Assembly (NCBI GenBank): GCA_963805405.1
Contig: CAWDUC010000020.1
Coordinates: 248,001-312,000 of the forward strand
Direction of reading: 5' to 3'
Origin: JAEUMG01 sp963805405
GTDB lineage: Bacteria; Pseudomonadota; Alphaproteobacteria; Rhizobiales; Aestuariivirgaceae
DNA length: 64,000 bases
Positions 1 through 7,998 of the stretch are shown piece by piece (within the stretch, counting starts at the first letter, position 1; each line of letters begins with the position of its first letter). The position numbers and the translations under genes are program-made. The notes under the pieces are model-generated. The model was not told where the DNA came from. It searched no databases and saw only the letters and a program-made list of their open reading frames with translations.

Positions 1-2
1 CA

Positions 3-515
3 GATGGCTATGGGAAGACCAATGTGCCCGGCATCTGGGCGATCGGCGATGTGGCAGGTCCGCCCATGCTGGCGCACAAGGCCGAGCATGAGGGCGTCAT
101 CTGCGTCGAGGCGATCAAGAACCTGCATCCGCATCCGATGCTCAAGGAGCAGATCCCCGGATGCACCTATTGCCATCCGCAGGTTGCGTCGGTCGGTCTG
201 ACCGAAGCCAAGGCAAAAGCCGCGGGCTACGAAGTCAAGGTTGGGCGGTTTCCTTTCCTCGGCAACGGCAAGGCCATCGCGCTGGGCGAGGATCAAGGTC
301 TGGTCAAGACGATCTTCGATGCCAAGACTGGACGATTGCTCGGGGCCCACATGGTCGGCGCCGAGGTAACCGAACTGATCCAGGGCTTTGTCATTGCCAT
401 GGGGCTGGAGACGACCGAGGCGGAGCTGATCCACGCGGTCTTCCCACACCCGACGTTAAGCGAAATGATGCATGAAAGCGTGATGGATGCCTATGGCCGC
501 GTCATTCACATGTAA
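3..515 (+). CDS. lpdA: Dihydrolipoyl dehydrogenase, C-terminal part (5' end outside window)
   Basis: This is the FAD-dependent E3 subunit of 2-oxoacid dehydrogenase complexes, which reoxidises dihydrolipoamide with NAD+. The window begins inside the gene in frame at base 3. Visible are the second FAD-binding segment (GIWAIGDVAG, with the usual AIGD), then the dimerisation domain ending in the HAVFPHPTLSE active-site loop. The histidine of HPTLSE and the glutamate that follows are the conserved catalytic pair, His being the general base of the partner subunit. About 170 residues are present out of a usual 465-480. The lipoyl synthase gene lies 650 bp downstream in the same direction, which fits an E3 gene belonging to the pyruvate or 2-oxoglutarate dehydrogenase set. 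Confidence 0.95.
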   Translation, partial: DGYGKTNVPGIWAIGDVAGPPMLAHKAEHEGVICVEAIKNLHPHPMLKEQIPGCTYCHPQVASVGLTEAKAKAAGYEVKVGRFPFLGNGKAIALGEDQGLVKTIFDAKTGRLLGAHMVGAEVTELIQGFVIAMGLETTEAELIHAVFPHPTLSEMMHESVMDAYGRVIHM

Positions 516-587
516 GGGCTTTTTGCTTGAAGGCCCAAAGCCGCTGGCCCATAAGTTGGGCCTTGCGGTGGTCAGACGGAGTTGGAC

Positions 588-840
588 ATGGAAAGCCGTA
601 GTATCCTAATTGCTCTAGTGATCGGCCTGATCGCGGGCTGGCTGGCCAACCTGCTGGTCGGTAGCGGCGGCGGATCTGATCGCCTATCTGGTGAGTGGCT
701 TAATCGGGTCCTTTGTCGGCAGCTTCGTCCTGGAGAAGGCTGGCATCGACCTGGGAATCAAGAATGAAATTGGCCGCGCCATCGCCACCGCGACGATCGG
801 CGCTGTCATCGTTGTGATCATTGCACGGCTTATCGTCTGA
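588..840 (+). CDS. GlsB/YeaQ/YmgE family small membrane protein, 1-base frameshift
   Basis: This is a small hydrophobic stress-associated membrane protein. Translation from ATG 588 gives a first transmembrane helix (ILIALVIGLIAGWLANLLVG). The family pattern then continues one frame over as DLIAYLVSGLIGSFVGSFVL and a last helix ending ARLIV at the TGA at 838-840. The two halves join if one G is removed from the GGCGGCGGA run near 670-676, giving about 83 residues, the normal length for the family. As written, the first frame runs out at 767. The molecular role of the family is not established. A paralogue follows 27 bases downstream, so the two probably share a transcript. The frameshift is probably a sequence error but could be real. 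Confidence 0.75.
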
Positions 841-867
841 AGCCGTCAACTGCCAAGGAGCTTGAAC

Positions 868-1158
868 GTGAATAATCTGATGGATCTGGGAGGCGGGGTC
901 GGTTTTTTCGGCACGCTTCTTATCGGCGGGCTTGCCGGCTGGATTGCCGAGAAGCTCACCAAGTCGAACATGGGTCTCTTTTTGAACATCATCACCGGTA
1001 TCATCGGGGCTTATATCGGGGCGTTCCTCGCCAATGCGCTTGGCATCCGCCTCGGCGAGATATTCAGCGGCTGGTTCTGGGGCAATCTCCTGGTCGCCGT
1101 GGTCGGTGCGGTGATCCTCATCGTAATCGTCAAGGCGATCAGAGGGCGTTCAGCGTAA
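868..1158 (+). CDS. GlsB/YeaQ/YmgE family small membrane protein
   Basis: This is a second small membrane protein of the GlsB/YeaQ/YmgE group, about 96 residues. It has three hydrophobic stretches (GTLLIGGLAGWIAEKL, NIITGIIGAYIGAFLANALG, NLLVAVVGAVILIVIV) with the glycine-rich pattern of the family. GTG 868 is chosen as start because AAGGAG at 855-860 lies 7 bases before it; a TTG at 862 is too close to that site. It sits directly behind a frameshifted paralogue and 12 bases before lipA. Paired copies suggest hetero-association, which is an inference only. Confidence 0.8.
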   Translation: MNNLMDLGGGVGFFGTLLIGGLAGWIAEKLTKSNMGLFLNIITGIIGAYIGAFLANALGIRLGEIFSGWFWGNLLVAVVGAVILIVIVKAIRGRSA

Positions 1159-1170
1159 GGTTAAGCACAA

Positions 1171-2121
1171 GTGGTCACTCTCCTCGACATGCGCGCGGCG
1201 CGTCCCCGGCACCCTGAAAAGGTCAACAAGCCGGACGCGCCGCTGTTGCGCAAACCGGACTGGATCAGGGTGCGCGCACCCGGGCCAGGCGTCTATCAGG
1301 AGACGAAGGACATCGTGCGTCGTGACGGATTGGTCACGGTTTGCGAAGAGGCGGGATGTCCGAACATCGGCGAGTGCTGGTCGAAGAAACACGCGACCTT
1401 CATGATCATGGGCGATACCTGCACGCGCGCCTGCGCTTTCTGCAATGTGCGTACAGGACTACCAGGACCGTTGCTTGCAGATGAGCCGGAGAAAGTCGCG
1501 CGCGCTATCGCGAGCATGGGGTTGTCGCATGCCGTGATCACCTCGGTCGATCGCGACGATCTCGACGATGGCGGCGCGGCTCACTTTGCCGCAGTTATTC
1601 GCGCAATCCGCAAGGCTTCGCCCAAGACGACGATCGAAGTGTTGACGCCCGACTTCTTGCGCAAGCAGGGTGCGCTGGAGCAAGTCGTCGAGGCGCAGCC
1701 GGATGTCTTCAACCACAATCTGGAGACTGTTCCGTCGCTCTATCTGCGGATCAGGCCGGGTGCACGTTATTTCCATTCGCTTCGGCTATTGCAGCGGGTG
1801 AAGGAACTAAACCCGCAAATGTTCACCAAGTCGGGCATGATGGTGGGCCTTGGCGAGGAGCGCGAAGAAGTTCTTCAGGTGATGGACGACATGCGCGCCG
1901 CGACAGTCGATTTCATCACCATCGGGCAGTATCTGCAGCCGACCCGCAAGCACGCCGCGATCGACCGTTTCGTCACGCCCGACGAGTTCAAGGCCTATGA
2001 GACAACGGCCTATGCGAAGGGCTTCCTCATGGTGGCCTCTACGCCCCTGACGCGATCGTCGCACCATGCGGGCGATGATTTCCAGCGATTGCGCGAAGCG
2101 CGAGCGCGCCACAGCGCCTGA
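1171..2121 (+). CDS. lipA: Lipoyl synthase (radical SAM)
   Basis: The enzyme inserts two sulfur atoms into protein-bound octanoyl chains to make the lipoyl cofactor of the 2-oxoacid dehydrogenases and the glycine cleavage system. The protein has 316 residues, a normal length. The auxiliary cluster ligands are C58, C63 and C69 (C-x4-C-x5-C) and the radical-SAM cluster ligands are C84, C88 and C91 (C-x3-C-x2-C). Further LipA landmarks are NHNLETVP, RPGARY and TIGQYLQPT. The conserved arginine-serine pair near the C-terminus is present (TRSSHHAG). The start is a GTG. The next gene starts 2 bases after the stop, so LipA and the COQ10-like protein are co-transcribed, as in many alphaproteobacteria. 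The lpdA gene upstream makes another lipoate-linked protein. Confidence 0.97.
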   Translation: MVTLLDMRAARPRHPEKVNKPDAPLLRKPDWIRVRAPGPGVYQETKDIVRRDGLVTVCEEAGCPNIGECWSKKHATFMIMGDTCTRACAFCNVRTGLPGPLLADEPEKVARAIASMGLSHAVITSVDRDDLDDGGAAHFAAVIRAIRKASPKTTIEVLTPDFLRKQGALEQVVEAQPDVFNHNLETVPSLYLRIRPGARYFHSLRLLQRVKELNPQMFTKSGMMVGLGEEREEVLQVMDDMRAATVDFITIGQYLQPTRKHAAIDRFVTPDEFKAYETTAYAKGFLMVASTPLTRSSHHAGDDFQRLREARARHSA

Positions 2122-2123
2122 AG

Positions 2124-2615
2124 ATGCCGAAATTCTCGGTTTCCCGGTCATCGGCGTTTTCGGCCCAGCAGGTCTATGACGTCGTCGCGGATATTGAGTC
2201 CTACCCGCAATTCGTGCCGCTCTGCCGCTCGGCCACGGTCAATCGTCGGCGGGTCGAGCCTAATGGCCTCGTACACCTTTCTACGAGCCTTGAAGTCGCC
2301 TATCCGAAATTGGCGATCCTTGAGCATCTCAAGACCGAAGTAGTGCTCAATCCTGTGCGGCTTACGATACGCTCGACGTCCGATCAGCCTCCAGTAAAGC
2401 ATCTCGACAGTCTCTGGCGTTTTCACAGCAATCCCAAGGGTGGCTGCGAAGTCGAGTATCTTCTCGATTACCAACTCGCGAGCCGTTCGCTGCAGTTGCT
2501 GCTTTCGGGAATGGTCGACTGGGCGGCGCGAAAGATGCTTGCTGCATTCGAGGCGCGGGCGCGCGTCGTCTATGAGGGTTCTGTGGCGCCGGCGGCGGGA
2601 AACAAATCGGCCTGA
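2124..2615 (+). CDS. COQ10/RatA-type START-domain protein
   Basis: The protein has 163 residues and a polyketide cyclase/START-like fold. The N-terminus carries the family pattern (VVADIESYPQFVPLCRSATV) and the middle has the HLDSLWRF segment. In eukaryotes the family member COQ10 binds ubiquinone and supports respiration; in E. coli RatA was described as acting on 50S ribosome assembly. In alphaproteobacteria this gene commonly follows lipA and is annotated either way. Given the lipA context, a membrane/quinone-associated role is the likelier reading, but this is inference. Its last 46 bases overlap the convergent cinA gene. The start ATG lies 2 bases after the lipA stop. Confidence 0.85.
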   Translation: MPKFSVSRSSAFSAQQVYDVVADIESYPQFVPLCRSATVNRRRVEPNGLVHLSTSLEVAYPKLAILEHLKTEVVLNPVRLTIRSTSDQPPVKHLDSLWRFHSNPKGGCEVEYLLDYQLASRSLQLLLSGMVDWAARKMLAAFEARARVVYEGSVAPAAGNKSA

Positions 2616-3094
2616 TCACTGATCATTCGTAATGCGGTCAATGCCGATTCCAGCCTGACGCTCGCACGATCCCTGCCGGTTAGGAGCAAGCGCTGCAGTT
2701 TCGTCGGCCGATTTTTCGCGGCGCAGGCAACATAAACCAGGCCGACGGGCTTTTCCCGCGAGCCACCGCCGGGGCCTGCGATCCCCGTGATTGAGCAAGC
2801 GATCGATGCCTTGGAGCGCGCCAGTGCGCCTTCCGCCATCGCGACCGCGCATTCGCAGCTGACTGCGCCATTTTTCCCTAGGAGTTCTTCTGATACGCCG
2901 AGCATTTCGTGCTTCGCTTCATTGGTGTAGGTCACAAATCCACGGTCCACGACGTCGGATGAGCCCGCGATCGCCGTGAGAGCTGCGCAGACCAGGCCGC
3001 CCGTACAACTTTCGGCGGCCGAAAGCATGATGCCTCTCGTCCGGCACTTTTCGAGGAGGTCGGTCGCCACGGAAAGTAGTTGATCGTCGATCAT
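2570..3094 (-). CDS. cinA: CinA-family nicotinamide-nucleotide amidohydrolase
   Basis: This 174-residue protein is the stand-alone C-terminal domain of CinA, which deamidates NMN to nicotinate mononucleotide in pyridine-nucleotide recycling. Diagnostic segments are AAESCTGGLV (catalytic serine region), the D-R-G-F-V-T-Y-T-N segment, GAVS, ITGIAGPGGGS and PVGLVYVA. The ATG at 3094-3092 overlaps the ispDF stop in an ATGA arrangement, so translation is probably coupled. The reading frame is open further upstream, but that part is antisense to ispDF in another frame and is not family-like. The 3' end overlaps the convergent COQ10-like gene by 46 bases. Confidence 0.92.
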   Translation of the reverse strand: MIDDQLLSVATDLLEKCRTRGIMLSAAESCTGGLVCAALTAIAGSSDVVDRGFVTYTNEAKHEMLGVSEELLGKNGAVSCECAVAMAEGALARSKASIACSITGIAGPGGGSREKPVGLVYVACAAKNRPTKLQRLLLTGRDRASVRLESALTALRMISDQADLFPAAGATEPS

Positions 3095-4279
3095 CTCAAG
3101 GGTCCGCGGGCCGGCAACCTGACCGTTGCTGTCGCAAAGGCGGCGATGCCTTCGCGACGGCCGACGAAGCCCAGTGTTTCCGTCGTCGTAGCCTTGATGC
3201 CAAGACGCGACGGATCGAGGTGAAGTATCGCGCCAAGCCTGTCCTTCATCGCCGCAACGTGCGGTGCGATCTTCGGCGCCTCGGCCAGGATCGTTATGTC
3301 CGCATGAGCAATGACGCCACCCTTTGCCTCGACCAAAGATACCGCGTGGCGAAGAAAAATGCTGGAGTTGGCGCCGCGCCACTTCGAATCCGAAGGCGGA
3401 AAGTGAACACCGATATCGCCTTCGCCGATGGTGCCGAGAACCGCATCGGTCAAGGCATGCATAGGCGCGTCGGCGTCGGAGTGCCCATCAAGTGCGAAGG
3501 GATGCGGGATGCGAACGCCCAACAGCGTGACTGCGTCGCCGGACATAAATTTGTGGACATCGAAGCCCTGTCCGACGCGCACGTCGGGAAGCCCGGCGAA
3601 GGTCTTGGCTGTCAGCAGCGAGTCGGCATCCTCGATATCGGAGTGCGTCGTAAGTTTACGGTTCTCGGTTTCGCCAAGCACAATTGCAATGCGATAGCCG
3701 GCTCGCTCCGCGACTGCTGCATCGTCGGTGAGCCCAAGTTGTCCGGCTTGCGCTGCCGTGGCGTGGGCCTGCTGGATCAAGGAGTACTGGAAGCCCTGCG
3801 GCGTCTGCACCGACCACAAATCGGCGCGATCCACAGTTCCTGTGACGATGCCGCCGGGTGCCCGTTTCATCGTGTCACTGACGGGAAGGCCCGGGATCAC
3901 GCAAGGGTGGTGGGCAAGACCGCTTATGACCCGATCGATCAACTCGGGCGACACGAAGGGCCGCGCGGCGTCGTGGATGAGCACGTAGGTGGGCTCGTGG
4001 GCCTTCAGCGATTCGACACCCCTGCGGCACGAGTTCCTGCCTCGTCTCACCACCATCGACGGGTGGCTCCACGGTCAATCCGGCGGTCGCCTCCAGGAAA
4101 AGCTGGCGATGCTCGGCTGCGATCACGGTGCAGACGCGATCGATTCGAGGGTGGTCACAGAAGGCTTTCAGCGTCCAATAAATGACGGGTTTGCCAGCGA
4201 TTGCCTGATACTGCTTAGGCTTCGGACCGCCGGCCCGCGAGCCGCTGCCTGCAGCGACGACGATTGCAACCACTGTCAT
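3091..4279 (-). CDS. ispDF: Bifunctional IspD/IspF of the MEP isoprenoid pathway, 1-base frameshift
   Basis: The fused enzyme carries 2-C-methyl-D-erythritol 4-phosphate cytidylyltransferase (IspD) and 2-C-methyl-D-erythritol 2,4-cyclodiphosphate synthase (IspF). The N-terminal half shows the IspD nucleotide-binding loop (VAAGSGSRAGGPKPKQY) and IHDAARPFV. The C-terminal half shows IspF metal ligands and motifs (RVGQGFDVHKF, DGHSDADAPMHA, GDIGVHFPP, KATTTETLGF). The frame breaks once near 4028-4035 (after GGETRQE), where a 1-base change joins the parts into about 396 residues, the normal length for the alphaproteobacterial fusion. Since the gene is normally essential, a sequence error is the simplest explanation. 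It is divergent from dusB, with 109 bp between the starts. Confidence 0.93.
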
Positions 4280-4388
4280 GTGTCGCCTCTAACAGTGTGC
4301 AAGCGCGGCGGCAAGGAAGTGGCTTGACGCAATTGGGGAAGCGAGTAGGGTGCATAAAATACGATCAGATGGACGGTTTGCCTAAAAT

Positions 4389-5405
4389 ATGGGCATAAGC
4401 ATCGGCAATTTGAAATTTGCCAATCCGGTATTCCTCGCTCCAATGTCGGGTGTTTCGGATGGCCCATTCCGCGTTTTGGCACATCGCCACGGCGCCGGTT
4501 TGGTCGTGTCCGAAATGGTGGCGAGCGAGGAACTCGTCAAGGCGCGGCCCGACATGCTGCGGCGCACTGCGGGAACGGGCCGAATTTCGCCACTGGCGAT
4601 CCAGCTTGCCGGGCGAGAAGCGCGTTGGATGAAGGAAGCATCGAAGGCCGCGGAGGATCTCGGCGCTGACCTCATCGACATCAATATGGGGTGCCCTGCA
4701 AGGCAGGTAACAGGCGGTCTTTCGGGTTCGGCCTTGATGCGTGATCTCGATCATGCCTGCGCGCTGATTGAGGCGACGATCGGGGGAACAACACGGCCCG
4801 TATCGCTCAAGATGAGATTGGGCTGGGATGCCGGTTCGATCAACGCGCCGGAGCTTGCGCGGCGCGCGCAATCGATTGGCATTGCAATGGTCACGGTGCA
4901 TGGACGAACCCGCTGCCAGTTCTATGGCGGCGCGGCAGACTGGTCGGCTGTCAGGCGCGTGAGAGAGGCGATCTCGATACCGCTCATCGTGAATGGCGAC
5001 ATCATCACTGCTCAAGATGCCCGCCGCGCCTTGGCCCTCTCAGGCGCAGACGGCGTGATGATCGGGCGTGGCGCATATGGAAGGCCATGGTGGCCGGCGG
5101 TCATTGCCCACCAGCTCAATGCGTCGCATGGCAGGAATGAACCCTCGCTTGCGCAGGAGTGCAACCTCCTTATCGAACAGCATCTTGATATTCTCCAACA
5201 CTACGGCGCCGCGAAGGGTGCGCGGATCGCTCGCAAGCATCTCGGCTGGGCGGTGGAGCGTATCGTGGACCGGCGTCTCATCTCTCCCGATGCCGCGTCA
5301 ACCCGGCGCCGTGCGTTGATGGCCGCCTCAAACGAAACCGATGTGTTACGCCACCTGCGCGACCTTTATGCGTCCGCCGAAGACACGGTCGCACTGGCCG
5401 CTTGA
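4389..5405 (+). CDS. dusB: tRNA-dihydrouridine synthase B
   Basis: This FMN-dependent reductase makes dihydrouridine in tRNA (NifR3 family). It has 338 residues on a TIM barrel. Visible are the N-terminal FMN segment (VFLAPMSGVSDGPFR), the catalytic C102 in DINMGCP, KMRLGW, TVHGRTR and the C-terminal phosphate-binding loop (GADGVMIGRGAYGRPW). It heads the classical alphaproteobacterial nifR3-ntrB-ntrC arrangement; ntrB starts 2 bases after its stop. The promoter for the whole string should lie in the 109-bp gap to ispDF (4280-4388). Confidence 0.96.
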   Translation: MGISIGNLKFANPVFLAPMSGVSDGPFRVLAHRHGAGLVVSEMVASEELVKARPDMLRRTAGTGRISPLAIQLAGREARWMKEASKAAEDLGADLIDINMGCPARQVTGGLSGSALMRDLDHACALIEATIGGTTRPVSLKMRLGWDAGSINAPELARRAQSIGIAMVTVHGRTRCQFYGGAADWSAVRRVREAISIPLIVNGDIITAQDARRALALSGADGVMIGRGAYGRPWWPAVIAHQLNASHGRNEPSLAQECNLLIEQHLDILQHYGAAKGARIARKHLGWAVERIVDRRLISPDAASTRRRALMAASNETDVLRHLRDLYASAEDTVALAA

Positions 5406-5407
5406 TA

Positions 5408-6553
5408 ATGAACAGTCCAACCCTTGCCAGTGATCGCACTCTTGCCGAGCTTCCCGGCGCAGCGGCAATTCTTGACGCGTTGCCAGATGCCGTCCTCGTT
5501 ATCGACGCCGAGGATCGTATTCGTTTCGTCAATTCGGGTGCGGAAGACTTCTTCCAAGCCAGTAGTGCCACGCTCGTGCGGTGCCGGCTAACCGATCTCG
5601 TTCACAGCTCAAGCCCGCTGCGCGAGGCTGTTGGGCAAGTACGTGTAGCAGGCGGAATCGTTACAAAATATGCCGTAAATGTTGGCACGCCCCGCACCGG
5701 TGGCGCGCGCTCGGTCGATCTGCAGGCGACGAGCATTTCGGATAGTCCTTCATTTGTCGTTGTCATGCTTCTCACGCGATCCATGGCGCACAAGATCGAC
5801 AGGCAACTGACCCATCGCGGTGCGGCGCGTTCAGTTTCCGGCATGGCGTCAATGCTGGCTCACGAAATTAAGAATCCGCTCGCCGGCATCCGTGGCGCGG
5901 CGCAGTTGCTTGAACCGGCGCTTGGCAGCGACGATCGCGCATTGACGCGATTGATATGCAGCGAGACCGACCGCATTCGCGATCTCGTGGACCAGATGGA
6001 AGTTTTCTCGGACGAGCGTCCGCCGGAGCGCAAACCCGTGAATATCCATGTGGTGCTCGCGCATGTAAAATCGCTCGTGGAAGCGGGCCTGTCGCATCCC
6101 GTGGCGATCCGGGAGGAGTATGATCCCTCGCTTCCACCCTTGCTCGGCAATCGCGATCAACTGATCCAGATCTTCGTCAATCTGGTCAAGAATGCCGTGG
6201 AAGCGGTCGAGGCCACCGGGCAGGCGGGAGAAATCACCCTTTCGACGGCATTCCGTCCGGGCATGAAGCTTTCAGTCTCAAGTTCCGGCGATCGCATTTC
6301 GTTGCCGCTCGAAGTCTGCGTTCATGACACCGGCTCCGGGATACCGGAGGATGTCAGGCCGCATATATTCGATCCTTTTGTGACGACAAAATCCGGCGGC
6401 CGCGGCCTTGGCTTGGCGCTGGTTGCAAAAATCGTCCAGGACCACGGCGGCGTTGTGGAGAGTTTCCCGCGCGATCGCGGCACGACTTTCCGCATCCTGC
6501 TGCCCGTGTTGCGTAACCCAGTTGAAATCGCCGAAACGGAGACCGCTTCATGA
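5408..6553 (+). CDS. ntrB: Nitrogen regulation sensor kinase/phosphatase NtrB
   Basis: This soluble histidine kinase controls NtrC phosphorylation in response to PII/glutamine status. It has about 381 residues. A PAS domain (LPDAVLVIDAEDRIRFVNSGAEDFF, roughly 25-110) is followed by the HisKA phosphoacceptor helix with H152 in LAHEIKNPLAG, and an ATPase domain with the N box (QIFVNLVKNAVEA), HDTGSGIP and GGRGLGLALVAKIV. ATG 5408 is preferred; a TTG at 5402 would overlap the dusB stop. The stop overlaps the ntrC start by 4 bases (ATGA), which indicates translational coupling. Confidence 0.95.
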   Translation: MNSPTLASDRTLAELPGAAAILDALPDAVLVIDAEDRIRFVNSGAEDFFQASSATLVRCRLTDLVHSSSPLREAVGQVRVAGGIVTKYAVNVGTPRTGGARSVDLQATSISDSPSFVVVMLLTRSMAHKIDRQLTHRGAARSVSGMASMLAHEIKNPLAGIRGAAQLLEPALGSDDRALTRLICSETDRIRDLVDQMEVFSDERPPERKPVNIHVVLAHVKSLVEAGLSHPVAIREEYDPSLPPLLGNRDQLIQIFVNLVKNAVEAVEATGQAGEITLSTAFRPGMKLSVSSSGDRISLPLEVCVHDTGSGIPEDVRPHIFDPFVTTKSGGRGLGLALVAKIVQDHGGVVESFPRDRGTTFRILLPVLRNPVEIAETETAS

Positions 6554-7987
6554 GCGTGCGAACGGTGCTCATCGCGGATGATGATGCGGCAATCCGGACG
6601 GTCCTATCACAAGCCATCAGCCGCGCAGGCTACAATGTGAGGGCCACAAGCACGGCCGCAAGCCTTTGGCATTGGGTGGCCGAAGGACAGGGCGATGTCG
6701 TGGTGACCGATGTCGTGCTGCCGGACGAGAATGCTTTCGACGTCCTGCCCCGCATTAAGAAAATCAGACCCAGCCTGCCAGTCATCGTGATGAGCGCGAA
6801 GAACACCATCATGACGGCTATTACCGCGGCCGAGCGCGGCGCTTATGACTACCTGCCGAAACCGTTCGATCTCAATGTACTGGTCGAACTCGTCGGTCGC
6901 GCACTCGATCAGGCAGGACGCCAGACATCGGTGCCGCCGGCATCGACGCCCGAGCAACTGCCGATCATCGGCCGCTCGTCCGTGATGCAGGATATTTACC
7001 GTATCATCGCGCGGCTTACTCAGACGGATCTTACGGTCATCATCGAAGGAGAGTCCGGAACAGGCAAAGAGCTTGTCGCGCGCGCTATCCATGACTATGG
7101 CCGCAGGCGCCGTGGGCCATTCGTCGCCGTCAATATGGCGGCGATCCCACGCGAACTGATCGAGTCCGAACTTTTCGGTCATGAGAAGGGCGCCTTCACG
7201 GGCGCCACCCAGCGCGTACCAGGACGCTTCGAACAGGCCGAGTTCGGCACCCTCTTTCTGGACGAAATCGGCGACATGCCGTTCGAGGCGCAGACGCGAT
7301 TGTTGCGCGTTTTGCAGCAGGGGGAATACACAACCGTCGGTGGTACTCAGCCGATCAAGACCAATGTTCGGATCATCACGGCCACGCATCGCGACCTCAA
7401 GCAGATGATCGCGCGCGATTTCATTCCGCGAAGACCTCTATTTCCGGCTGAATGTTGTGCCCATCCGGCTTCCGCCATTGCGCGAACGCAGCGAAGATAT
7501 CCCCGATCTTGTCCGGCATTTCCTGGCGCAGGCCGAGCGTGAGGGTTTGCCGCGCAAACAGATGTCGGTCGATGCACTCGAACGTCTCCAGGCGCATCAC
7601 TGGCCGGGCAATGTCCGCGAACTCGAGAACATGATCCGCAGGATCGCCGCATTGCATGTGGACGAGGTCATTACCGGTCCGATGGTCGATCGGGAATTGG
7701 CCGATTCTCCGCGCGCGCCGGATCAGGCAGGCGGCAATCCAGGGCAGACGCTCGACGAGTTCCTTGAGGGGCACTTTGCCCGCTATTTTGCGGGCTTTGG
7801 CGACGGCTTGCCCCCTGTCGGGCTTTATGATCGGGTCCTGGCTTCGGTGGAGCCTCCCTTGATCAGGGCCGCCCTGGCCGCGACCAAGGGTAACCAGATC
7901 AAGGCTGCCGAGCTTCTGGGGCTTAACAGGAACACGCTTCGATCGAAAATCAGGATGCGCGACCTCAAGGTCATTCGCGGAGCGTAA
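6550..7987 (+). CDS. ntrC: Sigma-54-dependent response regulator NtrC, 1-base frameshift
   Basis: This is the transcriptional activator of nitrogen-assimilation genes and the partner of NtrB. The receiver domain has phosphoacceptor D54 (VVTDVVLP) and the switch lysine (YLPKPF). The AAA+ domain shows Walker A (GESGTGKE), the sigma-54 contact loop GAFTGAT, and Walker B (TLFLDEIGDMP). A Fis-type helix-turn-helix closes the protein (GNQIKAAELLGLNRNTLRSKI). The frame shifts once near 7420-7430, where ITATHRDLKQMIAR should run on into a REDLYFRLNVVPIR segment found one frame over. Removing one base there gives about 478 residues, the usual length. Downstream ntrY begins 11 bases later. Confidence 0.94.
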
Positions 7988-7998
7988 CTGTCGCAAAT

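Noticed and set aside
530..564. AAGGCCCA...TGGGCCTT inverted repeat after lpdA as a terminator
   Set aside because: The loop is about 19 bases and no U-run follows. It could be a weak stem but not a supported terminator.
3220..4185. Long open frame on the plus strand opposite ispDF
   Set aside because: Its translation is Arg/Ala-rich with no domain, and the opposite strand carries all IspD and IspF motifs.
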